Positions 24,347 to 37,179 are shown, counted from the stretch's first letter. The stretch: 64,000 bases of DNA from Talinum fruticosum (GCA_021018815.1 JAITYX010000042.1:2247001-2311000), one strand, 5' to 3'. Translations and numbers: made by a program. The notes: a model not told the origin generated them from the sequence alone.

Positions 24347-24942
24347 GTTGTTGTTGTTGTTGTTGTTATTGCTAAAAAATATTATTATATTTCAAAATTT
24401 TAGTATTATCGTTACTATAATTATTATTGTTATTATTATCATTATCGACGTTGTAACTTGTTATTATAATGATCGTTATTGTCATCGTTATAATACTCTT
24501 GCGACAATTTTATAACAATAATAATAATATCAATAATGATAATAATAATAAATAATAATAATAATAATAACAATAAAATAATAATAATAATAACGATAAT
24601 AATAACAATAAAATAATAAAAATAAAAAATAAAATAAAATAAAAAATATTATTATTATTATTATTATTAAAAAGTTAATTATTTAATATTATTATTACTA
24701 TTATAACAGCTTATAACCCCTCATAACCGCTATAGTAGCTTATAACCGCTATACAACCCATAACAGACTATAACCGCTAATTATAACGAACTAGTAATGA
24801 CTCATAACAGACTCAAAACAGCTCGTAACAGCTCATAACAGCTTATAGCAGCTCATAACAGCTCATAACAGCTCATAGCAGCTTATAAACGCTATAAACG
24901 CTATAACCTAGGTAGTTTTAACAACTCGAAACGAACGTATTC
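23170..24942 (-). mobile_element. Decayed PIF/Harbinger DNA transposon invaded by ATT microsatellites
   Basis: Left end GGGTCTGTTCGTTTTAG and right end CTCGAAACGAACGTATTC are imperfect terminal inverted repeats. TTA flanks both sides (23167-23169, 24943-24945), the Harbinger target-site signature. Beneath each end lie 200-base arrays of decamers such as CTCATAACCG and CTCATAACAG. A minus-strand transposase remnant sits at 23826-24138. The rest is (ATT)n, (TAA)n and related triplet tracts of up to several hundred bases. Confidence 0.75.
23826..24138 (-). pseudogene. PIF/Harbinger (DDE_4) transposase C-terminal remnant
   Basis: Minus-strand translation gives RHSSLRMTIERSFSVLKNRW, then QVKIIIATCTLHNLIR, the conserved C-terminal part of HARBI1-like transposases. 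After a frame break comes MNALRDEIANMI with a terminal stop, as in the C-terminal tail of plant PIF transposases. The N-terminal two thirds of the catalytic domain is absent, replaced by triplet microsatellite. It cannot encode an active enzyme. Confidence 0.75.
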
Positions 24943-25710
24943 TTAAACTACGAATTTTTTCCCCTAATAATTTGATGTCTTATTTTCAGGCAAGAGCGGA
25001 TAGGCCCAATAGGGAAAGAGATGCGGGAACCGGGCCCATACAACTACAAGCACTATTGATTATTGGGCTCAAGCCTTTCTTTTACATTTTATTCCATTAA
25101 TAATACAACTCTTCCGTTATTTTATTTCCATTTTTAATTTTAAAATTTAAAATGCATGTAATCGAGTTATTGTTGTTGACGATATTTGAAGATCTCCATT
25201 GATCAAGTGAAAAGTAACGTGTCCCCATTAAAGGGGTAAAATGACTATTATGTATTATTATAATTATTTATTATATAGTCAAAATTCAAATTAAAATTTA
25301 TAAATTTAAAGTTCTGCAATTGAAAATTTGTTAGAGTACCCTAAATTTCAAAATTACTTGATGAAGTATATGAACATAATGACGTTCGTAACTTTTGCAC
25401 GGCAATCAAAACAACTGTGTAATTTCTGACATAAAATATCACAAATCATGAAAAGACAAATATAATGTAAGCTTAAATGTTTAATAATAATTTTTAAATT
25501 TTATTAGTTGACACAACACATTTTTCGTCATTTAAATACCGTACACGAAACGTTGATCCATATATGGCACGACAAACCTAGCATAAGCTTGATTTGATTG
25601 ATAATTGTAACACAAAATAAAAAGATTGATGCTCTTATTTCACCTTAACCATAACAACCCCTAATTAAAAAAAAAAAAAACAATAATAATAATTTAAAAA
25701 AAAGGATAAC
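24943..25710. other. AT-rich intergenic DNA
   Basis: Between the Harbinger relic and the stop of the minus-strand 126-aa gene. No features are seen except the 3' UTR expected for that gene. Confidence 0.5.
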
Positions 25711-26091
25711 TCAGATAAACCACTTGATACCAGGAGCTCTGGGTCTTGTGGGCTTGATCATCTTCTTAATTCTCTCTCCTCTCATCCTCTTCCACACCCT
25801 TCCAAACCCTACACACCCACTTGGCATTGCTGGCTTCCCTGATGGCATCATCACAGCCGTTGATCCTTGATTCATCACTGCCATCTGGTTCTGATTATTC
25901 TGACAATGATGGGACAATCTGAACCGTTTAAATCCTCCAAGGGAAGGCAGGGCCATCAGGTGCCGTTCGATCAAGTGGGTGAGTGAAGCAAGTTCATGGG
26001 AATCATAGAGAGGACTCCCACAGTCCCATACTCTGATCACCTTCTCATTCTCATCACTTTCTCTCTCTTCATCTCCCCTGTTTTTTGCCAT
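25711..26091 (-). CDS. Plant-specific 126-aa protein with WDCGSPLYDS motif
   Basis: Intronless frame of 126 residues, ATG at 26091. It has an acidic/charged N-terminus (MAKNRGDEERESDENEKVIR), then VWDCGSPLYDSHELASLTHL and a basic C-terminal half (GRVWKRMRGERIKKMIKP). The WDCGS-LYDS-EL block is shared by a family of small angiosperm proteins of unknown function that includes Arabidopsis At2g01300 and At1g15010-type proteins. No signal peptide or membrane segment is seen; the basic tail would allow nuclear location. Codon use and length look normal for the family. The upstream region starts with a long AT tract. Confidence 0.75.
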   Translation of the reverse strand: MAKNRGDEERESDENEKVIRVWDCGSPLYDSHELASLTHLIERHLMALPSLGGFKRFRLSHHCQNNQNQMAVMNQGSTAVMMPSGKPAMPSGCVGFGRVWKRMRGERIKKMIKPTRPRAPGIKWFI

Positions 26092-26172
26092 TTTTTTGAA
26101 TTTTCTTTTTCTGGGGTTTGATGTATTTATATATATACGTAAATTTACTCTCTGGGTTTATAATCCAAAGCT

Positions 26173-26180
<8 letters not shown>

Positions 26181-26231
<51 letters not shown>
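26181..26231. repeat. (AT)n microsatellite in promoter
   Basis: Pure AT tract about 90 bases upstream of the ATG of the 126-aa gene. Confidence 0.9.
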
Positions 26232-26235
<4 letters not shown>

Positions 26236-26806
26236 TGATCGGCTATGGCGATGAAGGAGAGGAGAAGGTGAAAATGGAAGGGAGGGGAGGAGAGAGAAAG
26301 AGAGAGGGAGAAGATGAAGAGGAACACCAAGACATTTTTTGTCTGGTCGGTCCCACAGCCGTGAGAGAGATCCTCATGTGGTCGTTCCCTCAATTTATTG
26401 ACAAATTTCTTCTTTTTTTTTTTATCGCCAATTAATAGACAAATTTCTTGCTTAGTCAAAGAAAAATATTCTTAATTGATTAATTAATATCAAATCTCAT
26501 CAGTTTTTATGCAAAAAATAAAAAATACAAACAAAATCTCCATTAATAGATTAAAATTCCTAATTTGCCCTTATAGTGTAGATGGAGATGATGTGTTGGA
26601 TAAGGGCAATTTTGTCTTTTACAACACATGGGTGGCCTTGTTGAATGTGCAAGATGCCTGTTCAATCAGCACATGTGTGTGAATAGTGTTTTTTGGGTAT
26701 ATTTTATTTTTTATTAGTTATTTGATTACTTTATTAATTTAAGAGGATTTTTATGTTAGAACATTATATTTTTCAAGTAATTATGATGTTGTATCTTCTT
26801 TGGGTA

Positions 26807-26856
<50 letters not shown>

Positions 26857-28478
26857 CACCCTATATGGAGCAATATCATTATGTGTTTCAAACCTAATTC
26901 ATGAATTTGGAGTGCTAATTGTCTTTGATTCCTTTTTTAAGTTATTATTATTGATCCCTTTTACATCCAATAATCTCTTCATATTACATGATTATTTTCC
27001 AAGTTTGTTAATTATTTGATAATGAAAAAGGCACAATGTTTATAAAATTGGGTGATTAATAAACATATTTTTGAAAAATAATTTATAAACATTGTACCTT
27101 TGTTTTTGATATTGAATTTTGCATTGTATTAATCACTCAAATCATATGTCAAATAGGGTTGACGATTTTGTATGTTTGTTGTGTTTAGTTTTTTTATGAA
27201 ACATGTAGGTAAAATTTTTTTTTTTTATGTTTAATAAGTTGCAAAAATAATACAAAATATAAAATAAACTTTTATTCATTTTTATTTCTTTTTCATTTTG
27301 TCGTATAATCCAATAATTTTTATGTCCGTAATTATGTTTATAATAATATTCTTGCACAGCTATTTTGAAAAAAGTCGTAAATGGATGACCTTACGATAAA
27401 GTAATGGTCTACTAGTTTTATAGACGGTGCCTTGCACCATAAATGTTTTTTCAACACAATAATGCACAATATTTTCACAAGTTCTTTATTTCTTATTATG
27501 AAGTATACATTTCTTTACACCGTGGGCATAACCAAGTATCATATTTTGGGAAGGTTAGTATACATCTTTTCAAAGGCTCATAAATGCAATTGTTAAGGGC
27601 AAGCATTTTTCAGTTTAAAAGTTTTCAGTTCACTTATAATATCATAAATACCGTCAAAAGTAAGATTTAAATAAATTAAAATAACTATTTATATCACCAA
27701 AATACGTACCTTCACTTTCATATAGTACATTGGATCACTCTTTTGTTTCCATTGGTGCGTGAGTGAAAACAAAATATATCAGAAAGACATAAGAAACTTT
27801 ACAAGACTAATTTGCGGACTAAAAGGGACAGAGATAAATTTTTTTAATCCTTTTTAGTTACAAATAGTCGAGTAATACTTTATTTTTGTACAATTATTTT
27901 TTTATTAAAAAATAAACACCCATGAAACAATCAGTTATCATTGTTTTTCTAATGATAAAAAATAAATTTCAACTTAACTAACTAAAAATGGGTTCAATTT
28001 TACTGTTTACTATAGAATTATTTTATTCCCCACCATTCTATAATAATTAGCTAATTGTTGCTATTTACCAAGACTACTGTTTTTTTTCAATACACAATTA
28101 TTTTTATTTTTTAGTGGTTCTCCCCGGTCCCCACCCTTTCCCCCTTTAGAATAATCTGTTTATTTCCTTTGTTCTATTTTGTGTGGCCAAGGAAGCACCG
28201 TGGTGGACTGAGAATCTCGAGATGTCTCCCCGGATTTTTCCCCCTTTTTTCGCTACATCGAAAATAAAAAATGTTTAAATTTCAAGTCTCTGCTGATCAT
28301 CAGCTCACTCTGGGATCACACCAACAAATTATTCGGCGAGGGTTTTATCTTCGTGGCTTTTTCTGCAGATTTTCAAAAACCCAAATGTCCTACTGTGCTT
28401 TGTCTCGAGCAATTTGGCAAATAATTAGATATTGAGATTATTTTCTCTCTCTTCAACTCGCCCATCTCGTTTTCTCAG
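26232..28478. other. Intergenic DNA and SPA 5' UTR exon
   Basis: AT-rich, with a (TTA)n tract (26806-26854) and a 20-bp near-perfect inverted repeat (27027-27046 / 27082-27101). The part after about 28200 is less AT-rich and ends in TTTCTCAG|GTAAGC, the probable donor of a 5' UTR intron (28479 to about 29505) of the SPA gene. Confidence 0.5.
27027..27101. repeat. Foldback inverted repeat
   Basis: Arm AAAGGCACAATGTTTATAAA (27027-27046) pairs with 27082-27101, one mismatch in 20, loop of 35 bases. GGTGATTAAT just inside arm 1 and ATTAATCAC downstream form a second inverted pair. Confidence 0.8.
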
Positions 28479-29526
28479 GTAAGCTCTGAATTCTCCAATT
28501 TTTCCTGTGATTCAGTAGAATTACCTACTATTTGTTCTGGTTGGTTGTAGAAAATTGAAGTTTCTTATGTGGGTTGTTTGCAATTGCGAATTTGGATTGC
28601 TGAATTTGATGGTTAGTTGATTTTGGGTTTGATTATTTTGAGGTGGAGTTGAGCAGTGTTGTTGTATATTACTGAACCTTTGAGTCGAAGTATGTTTTTC
28701 GTTTGAATTTTAGTTATGGACAGCTTTGATTGGAAGTCTTTGCCGCCCAATTTTTTTTTTTTGAAGGAAGGGATTTGTTATGGCATCTCAAAATGATTGA
28801 CATCTTTCTTTCTGGTATGATTTTTGAGAAATCAAAAGGGATAGTACTACTAGGAGCCTCGTTATAGGGTAGGTTGTACTAATTGCATCATATGGTGGTA
28901 GCGAGAGAGAGTATTCCTACTTTAGAAAGTAAATTTTATTTTTAGAAGTAGTTCACAATAGGAAGAGTAGCATTTCTTCAGGGTCTGGCTTTTGGGGAAA
29001 GTGGTAGTTACTAGTTATGAAATCCCCTAGTGGCACTTGTTTCAGAATATCGTGGAACTATAAATTTGTCCGTGCTTTTGTTTTACCTTTTCTTCTTTGT
29101 TCAAGCGAGAATGGACTGAGGGATGGTTATAGTCCTTGGAGTTTACTAGCTGAACTAGTTAACAACTTCGATATATATGTTGTATTTGAGATATTTTTGT
29201 TTGCCATCCCCTTCTCTTGGAGTCCCCCATCTGTTTCCTTGTGGTGGTAATTTGTCCCTTGATCCCGTCGAATGAATATAATCTAATGATGCTTTAGTTT
29301 CTAACTCTCTTTCTCCCCTTTCCTAACAACTATCCCCTGCGGCGGTATAGTATGTGTTTTGAGTTCCCCAGCAAAGAAGGTATTCCATGATTGAAAAATG
29401 TATCTGAATTTTGTTCTTGTATTCACAATGTACTTTGATGTATTTGGGCATAATCTCTACATCAGCTTGGTGCAAACTGTGATTATTGAGCATTCTTGTT
29501 GGCAGTGCAGAGGATTGTGTGGAGCA

Positions 29527-32500
29527 ATGACTTCTAAAGAGATGGGAAAAACCAAGATGCATGATTCGGACTTGCCACTGAAGCAGGAGGATTGCCCTAT
29601 ATTGGCTTCTGCACCCAATTGCAATTCAAGGAGCCAGTTGCAAGGGACTTCAGGCCATGCTTATGCAGATGCAGTAGAGAGCAATACTTTTGAACAACAG
29701 GGGACATCATCCTCAGGATTGAAGCCTCCCCTGTTAGCACACAATCAGTTGATCATGTAGGGTATCCATCCAAGATGTTGAAAGGCGAAAAATACAACAG
29801 CGCTGTCTTAGACACAGCTGATTATCTAGGTAAAGATGCCATACATTCACGGCTGGGCCACTGGTCACACTTGTATCAATTTGTAGATGAGTCTAAGGGT
29901 TTTCATGGAGATCCAGTTTCAAGAGCCAAGGATAAACTTATGATTAGTGCTAGAGAGAATTCAAGGAGAAGTGATGCTGGTGCATGGAACCTCAGGCGCT
30001 TGACGGTCAATCATACTGATGGAACAAATCCCAACTCTGAAACTGCATTGCTTCATCAGGATGCAAAATTAAACATTTTATCCACATCAAGTTTCTCTCT
30101 GTTCTTTGGGAAGAAAACCCCTAAGGGTAAAGGGGTCATCCATGGACATCCAGAAGATAAGATTGACCCTGAAAGTGGAAGTAATTTACAGAGTAAAGGA
30201 AGACTACTGTCCACAGCAGGCATAACAATGGTTGGTCATGGGGAACTTTTGCAACATCGCACTGGTGGGCTTCCACATTATTCAAATCACGATGGCATTA
30301 GTTTGAGAGAGTGGCTCAATCCTGGAAACTGCACAAAGCACAAAGTTGAGGGAATTAATTTGTTTAGGCAAATTGTAGAGTTGGTCAATTTGTCTCATTC
30401 TCAAGGACTTGTTCTACAACAGTTGCGGCCATCGCATTTCATCCTAATGACCTCAAATAAGTTGAAGTATATTGGTTCATCAAGCCAGATCAGTTTGGAT
30501 TTTAATACATCTCAGGCTGGATGCAAGAAAAGGCCACCAGAAGAAAATATACATGCTTTCCATACCTCTGGTATGAAGCAGCAGAAACTTGTTGCAGACA
30601 TGAAGTTTGAGAATAATCCATCTGTATCCACCTCAGGAAATGACCTTAGAATTGTCACGCTCCAGGAGACCATTTATGGCAGAGGTTGCTCCTCTGGCTC
30701 TGATAATAATGAGCGCAGGGTTTTTAGCAGGGCCAACCAGCAAGCTACTGGAATAGAGAAGTCTCTTCTAGTGAACCCTCAATTAGAAGAAAAGTGGTAT
30801 TCTTGTCCAGAGGAGCTTGACGGGAGTGGTTGCACATTTTCGTCTAATATTTATAGTCTTGGAGTGCTACTTTTTGAGGTGAGGAAGCATGTAATTAGCT
30901 ACTTTAAACCATAAACTTTGGTGACAGACATTAGGTTTGCTATTAACCTGCCTATACTAAATTAAATGAAAATGTTGGATTTGAGTCCTCGCTGTCATTT
31001 ATTCTAAATCCAAATCCAAATTCGTGGGTGCAGCCTTATCTTTGAATTACGCTCGAATTATACAGGCTTGTTCCATTGGACCCACAGCCATATTCTCTCT
31101 CTCTCTACGTTCTAAACAGTAAAAAAAGCTTGCTAAGTTCTGTCTCCCAATATGTGATTTACTACATTGAACTCCTGTGATTTTGTTAATTGAAGTAGTA
31201 AGTTTATGGCCATTCTTAGTGACGCAGTCCAAATCATCATGACTGCATGGCTATTCTATTTTCAGCTTCCAGGATACATGTAGTGCCCTTTGCTTCTAAT
31301 ACTTGAAGAAGAAACCACGACTTCTGTAACATGTCTACCTTGTGAATCTGTAACGTTGCTTACATTTTTATGACCATGATCATTTATCTTAATTTTTTCT
31401 AATGGACTATAACATTATTCCCAAGTTTTGGAGTCCCTAAATCTGATGTTGCCTACTAATCTGATTAGGTTATTTGTTTTCCTGTCACCCATGCGACGTG
31501 CTCAAGGATCTTGTTGCAGAAAAGCTCAATCTGTCAACTGTAATTGATCGCAGACTCTTGAGCATATTAAAATTTTTTCATATGACATGGGTCGGTCATC
31601 TTCACACACTTTCGTTCTCATAATAAGAGGATTTTAGAAATAGTTCTGCTTCTACTTACCATAAACCCTTGTTTAGTACCCCTTAGCTGCCAGGTATAGG
31701 GAGAGAATGTGAATATAGTTATCGTTTTTGCATTCATTTATTTCTCAATCTCGATAAACTTTGTTTATTTGTTTTCCAGAAACCCAAGTTAATTTCTTCT
31801 CTTTCATCAGTTGCTTTGCCCTTTTGATTCATTGGAGGCTCATTCTGCTGCAATGTCTGATCTGCACTATCGGATTCTACCACCTTTCATTTTATCTGAA
31901 AGTCCAAAAGAAGCTGGATTCTGTTTGTGGCTTATCCATCCTGAACCATCATCACGTCCAACAATAAGGTACTTATCCAGCTTGTAACACTATAACTGCT
32001 TTTAAAAGCAATGATTGGTTGAAGATGGTGGCTGCGTGTTATGAAAATTTACCACTATGGAGGAATCCCTTTTCCGTACTTTACTGGTCTGCCATCATAT
32101 TGATGATGTGCATAAGAAGTGTGAAGTAGAATCTGGGCTGTGAAAGCATATTTATGCTATTATTTGAAGGATTTAGCAGCCAACCAATCAAAACAAAAAG
32201 AAAAAGAAGGGAGTCATGGGTTTGATTTAGTCCATGAAGACCTATTGCATATAAGTAAAAGAGCTGAGTGCCATTTAGGCTTGTTTTGTGGAAAAACAGG
32301 GGAATAAGGGAAAGGGGGAGGAAAAAGAAACAAAAAAGAAAATAAGAAACTCTGGTGCTAAATCCATTTCAGAATTGGTGATGGCAATAAACAGCAAACT
32401 CAGGCTTTAAATATACATCTCTCACATGGTCCATTAAAAAAATATCTGACATGTAATGGTGTAAAATGTCATTTATGACTTGCTCAAAGGTATATTTTCT

Positions 32501-35500
32501 AACAGGGACATCCTAATCTCCGATCTGTTATGTGGACCTCAAGACTTGCTATCAAATGATGAGTCAGCTACATTTGCCAATGATGATGCTGTGGCTGAAT
32601 CAGAGCTTCTGCTGGATTTCCTAGTTTCTTTGAAAGAGATGAAGCAGGACCGTGCAGTAAACTTAGTTGAAGATATTAGATGCATTGAAGGTGACATAAA
32701 AGGATTAGGTGGGAAGCCTTTCTCAGCAGTATCCCCACTTCCTGTAAAAAAGATTACAATCTTCAGGATTTTATAAAGTCAGTCTCTAGATCTAGTAGGA
32801 ATGAAGCTAGATTGGTAAATTATATGGTTCAGCTTGAAAAAGCTTACTTTTCTATGCGATCCCAAGATACTGTCATCACTGGTGCTGGTCGAGCTGATAG
32901 AGACTTACTGAAGAACAGGGAGATTTTGTCCCGGAAAGAGAATGAGGTGATAAGCATGAACCGGAAATCTGCTAATGGACTAGATGTTTTCTTTGAAGGC
33001 CTATGCAAATTTACTCGATATAGTAAACTTGAGCTACGTGGAACTTTAAGGAACAGTGATCTTCTTAACTCTGCTAATGTTATATGTTCCTTAAGCTTTG
33101 ATCGTGATGAAGAATACATTGCTATTGCTGGAGCATCCAAAAAAATCAAAGTATTTGAGTTTTCTGCTCTTGTAAAGGACACCATTGACATCCACTATCC
33201 TGTGATTGAGATGGGAAATAAAGCTAAGCTTAGCTGCATTTCATGGAATGGCTACATCAAGAACTATTTGGCTTCAACTGATTACGAAGGTGTCGTCCAG
33301 GTTGGTGATCTTTGTTTCAGTACAAAGTTATTATATTATTTAAAGAAACATAACAATAATCTCAACTCAAGGCATTGATTTTCAATATTCTAATCCCAGC
33401 ATTTCTTAGCTTATAAAACATTTGTCAAGTATTATTCCTTCTGTAATGTATGATTTAATCTCCATATATGAAGGCTCTTTCTGTAAAGGAAAAAAATATT
33501 ATGTGGGGAAACGATACACTGAAAGACAAGACATCCTCACAAAAGATAAAAACTCAAGGAATTCAGTAGAGCCACTCATACAACGTGGGAAGCATTGCAG
33601 AGAAGCTATTTAGATTTTAGATACTTTTCTTCCAAATAAACTCCTTTTGAAGGGCTAATTTTTCTAGCAGGATGCATTATACAAGTACTCCAAAGACCTG
33701 TGTATTATTAGGTACCTTCTATTTTTATGGAAACTACTTTAAGGTCTAAAAGGACACGATTACATTAACCAAATATAAATTAAATACTTTAAAGAATTTA
33801 ATTAACAACAATCTAATGTAAAATTTGCTCCACACCTATCCTACCACCCACTCCACCCTCATTGTTGCCACAGAACGGCCATTGACAGCATCATGACTTT
33901 CCGAAAATTCCTGTCCTCTCTGTACACTTGAAATAGGAATATAAGGAATAAAATGAAAGTTTCATTAAAGTCACTTGAGGTAGGGGGAAAAAAAAAGAAA
34001 ATTGGGAAAATAATTAATGAAATGAAAAAAGTACTAATATCAGGAAAAATGAATAACTCATTTTTCCAAAAACTCAAATATATGATTGATTGTTTAATTT
34101 TTACTTTGCTCACTTATTTCTTTGATGTTCTAATTTTCGGAAACTCAAACTTCCTGATGAAGAATATAAAGAAAAGTTCAATCCATTTCCCCTCTAGCAC
34201 TACTGTCCCCTTCACCTAACGGCACCTTCCACTGATCCATTCTTATTAGTGCAATTAACCCATTACAGGGTTCACTGGTTCCCTGCGAGCCCCCGACACT
34301 GTTCCCATAAGACATATGTAGTTTGGGATGGGATCGATGGGTGTAATAAGTAATTAAATTTTAACAAAGTTATTGTGCAATAAGGGCGATAACTTTAGGT
34401 TGAAAAAAGGACCTGAAATAGTTTCTAGTAAACAGAAGTACCCATGATACATTCTCAAATTACCGGTCCCTTGCATAATGATTTTTCGTTGTTCTGTGCT
34501 TAGCAAATTTTGGAATGTAATTAACTGTATCATGTTTTGCTATTTGTAAACCCCTTGCAATTCTATGATATCTTTGCCGTCTGTGGTTCCTACACAACTT
34601 CCTGAATTATATTTTCATGATATCAAAATCAGGTTTGGGATGCAAGCACCGGTATTGGCTTTTCACAGCACATGGAACATCAGAGAAGGGCCTGGTCAGT
34701 TGACTTTTCCCGAGTTGATCCAACAAAATTTGCCAGTGGAAGTGATGATTTCTCAGTGAAACTCTGGTGCACTAATGAAGTATTACTTCTCTCTTTCTCC
34801 CTTCACTTCTTCATGATTTGAAGTTACGCTAAATTCAATTCCTATAGGTTGAGACTGCTGTTTGCTTGCAACATTCAGATGATAATTCTGAAGAATCTGT
34901 TGCTTTATGCAGAGAAGGTCAACCAGTACCATATTGAGTCCTGCCAATGTGTGCTGCGTGCAATTTTCACCTTACTCTTCTCATCTTTTGGCTTTTGGGT
35001 CTGCTGACTACAAAATTTATTGTTATGATCTTCGGCACACAAGAATTCCTTGGTGCACATTAACTGGTCATGAGAAGGCTGTAAGCTATGTCAAATTTAT
35101 GGACTCAGAAACACTGGTTTCTGCGTCTACAGACAACACTTTAAAGCTTTGGGATCTCAACAAAACAAGCCTGTCTGGGCTGTCCTTGGATGCTTGTCAT
35201 TTGAGCTTTAGTGGTCACACCAATAAGAAGGTTTCTTGAATTACCCTTCCCAAACTAGTTATAGATTTGACAAGTTACTTCTACTTCTTATTTTTTTATT
35301 TATTTTCTCAGCATTTCGTGGGTCTATCTATTCACAACGGATACATAGCATGTGGTTCTGAAAGCAATGAGGTATGGCGGTCTGTAAATTTGCCCTTTTT
35401 TAATATCATGAATTGATATTAAATTGCACTTTTCCCCATTCGTTCTCTTGCACCTTCTGAGCAGTGGTGGCGACTGCTTTCATTTTTGTATTCCAGAATG

Positions 35501-36334
35501 GTATGCTGCCGTCACTTGTCTGTTGATTGCAAATGTTACAAGAACATTTATTGCATTTTATGTTGCGTGATAATGTCACTGTAAGATATTTACTTCTGCT
35601 TTTTTCTGGACCACTCTCCAAAAGATGGATATTTCTGCAGCCATCAACCAAACAGATAGGGTTTGGCATGTGAAGTAGGAAAGCTTTCCACTGAAAATCC
35701 AGTTTGAGGGCATTCTTACTGGCAAAATACCCTCAACCTAGACATTTGGAAATCTAGCTAGTTATGGCAAACATAATAATTCATACACCCATACCTAAGC
35801 TTGGAGAGGAAGGCATAGATGTGAAACAAGCATAAAACACAAATGTTCTGATATCTCATGTGAGACTGGACTACATCAGTTCTTTTTCGTTCCACTATAC
35901 ATTGGCAGTGAATTTTATGGAAATTTGCCAGCTTGATCTAGTGGTTCTAGTCTATCATGATTGGATATGCTTTCAAGTTGGTAAGTTAGGGGGCCTTCTT
36001 GAAGATAATGGTTCTATAAACAATGAATTTTCTGTAATTTCATTTTGGAGATCACAGTTTTACTTTGTCAATGTACTACAGTGCCTGAATTCTTCTTCTC
36101 TATCAGGTTTTCTATAGTGCCTAAATTCTTCTTCTCTACCAGGTTTTCACTTATTACAGGTCCCTGCCAATGCCAATCACCTCTTACAAATTTAGTCCCC
36201 TCGATCCTGTTGCTCGGCATGAAGCTGGAGAGGATAATGGACTATTTGTTTCAAGTGTCTGCTGGAGAAGCAAGTCAAACATGGTTGTTGCTGCTAACTC
36301 GATTGGGAGTATAAGGTTATTGCAGCTGGTTTGA
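29527..36334 (+). CDS. SPA: SPA-family protein (SUPPRESSOR OF PHYA-105-like), two frameshifts
   Basis: Seven coding exons: 29527-30878, 31811-31968, 32506-33300, 34633-34779, 34913-35230, 35312-35371 and 36143-36334, with GT-AG junctions in phase; about 1,007 residues, as expected for SPA1/SPA2. SPA proteins partner COP1 in the nuclear CUL4-DDB1 ubiquitin ligase that destroys light-signalling factors. Domains: a kinase-like N-terminal half ([28 protein letters not shown] ... [12 protein letters not shown]), a coiled coil (about 32590-32960) and C-terminal WD40 repeats ([46 protein letters not shown]) ending LLQLV-stop. One base is missing at GGGG 29700-29703, and one at CCCC 32733-32736 or A6 32746-32751. 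Start chosen at [10 protein letters not shown], just after the UTR intron acceptor. Which SPA paralogue it is remains unsettled. Confidence 0.92.
33301..34632 (+). other. Large intron of the SPA gene
   Basis: 1.33-kb intron between CAG|GTTGGTGAT and AATCAG|GTTTGGGATG. It is AT-rich, and no gene or clear transposon is seen. Confidence 0.6.
36080..36151 (+). repeat. 36-bp tandem duplication of a splice acceptor
   Basis: AGTGCCT(G/A)AATTCTTCTT...CAGGTTTTC occurs twice in a row at the 3' end of the last SPA intron. Using the second AG (36141-36142) gives the normal last exon. Using the first (36105-36106) gives GTT TTC TAT AGT GCC TAA, a stop after five codons. Confidence 0.9.
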
Positions 36335-37179
36335 TTAGGAAAGAATCCTGAATCCTTTGTCATCGCAAGTGCATATCTATCTGCTTGTTGGTTCTGGGGT
36401 GCAAAAGAACACAAACTAGTTTGGTGCCTAAACAACAGTGGGCAGATCAGCAGGTTTGGAAAGAAAGTATAGATATGTAGAAGGGGTACTGAGAAGTTAA
36501 CGTGTAAAATCAGAACAAAAGCAGCATAAAGGAGGAGAGAAGCAAGAGAGTGAGCTGATTCACTGAATGCAATGTTTTCCATGAGAGGAAAGAGCTTTCA
36601 TGTAAGAATGCAGCAGACATGTTTCCTGTTTAAGTGATTTATCAACTGAGTAACGCTCTTGAGCAGGTATGTAGCATGAACACATTGTTATGTGTTTGTC
36701 AGTGTCTTAGCGATGAAACAAAAGATTGTAGCAGTAGGATTGGGCTTGAGATTGCAATATTTCAAACTTGAGAATTTATCCTTGTTCTTTTTTGCTTTGG
36801 AATAATGCTTTTGTAGGCTCCATCTTGGGATTGGATCTTGAAAGCTAAAGGAGAGTTGATCTTACATGTCTTGCACTATGTGAAAGGCTCCTTAGTGCTG
36901 ATTTTGATGTATCTTTCACCTACACTACTTGGTACACCCCTTTCTCCTCTTACGCACTCACACATGTATGTATGTATGTATTTATGTTTATGTATGTATG
37001 TATGTATGTATGTATGTACGCATGCATATTTTTTTCTTTTTGAAAAAAAAATTGTATGTTGTGAGGAGGGGTGCCAATTTGGGGGGCGGCGCTGCAGTTA
37101 AGACTGTTAAGTGATATAAAAAAACTAGTTTGAAAATCTTCCAACTGATAGCCTGAACAATTGCATTTTCAACATTTAG
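36335..37179. other. SPA 3' UTR and spacer
   Basis: Contains the likely SPA 3' UTR and a TATG-type microsatellite (36963-37020). A splice-like block from 36817 (GTAG|GCTCCATCTTGGGAT) reads APSWDWILKAKGELILHV and might be an upstream exon of the orphan exons that follow; its donor is unclear. Confidence 0.4.

Noticed and set aside
24131..24403. Frame encoding a run of Ile/Val residues
   Set aside because: It is a translated (ATT)n microsatellite within the Harbinger relic, not a protein.
23170..24942. CRISPR-like array of short direct repeats
   Set aside because: The decamers are degenerate, have no spacers and sit under transposon ends in a plant nuclear genome.
29398..29526. Upstream in-frame ATG for SPA
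   Set aside because: It lies before a likely 5' UTR intron acceptor (AG near 29505 or 29510), and the sequence is not SPA-like.
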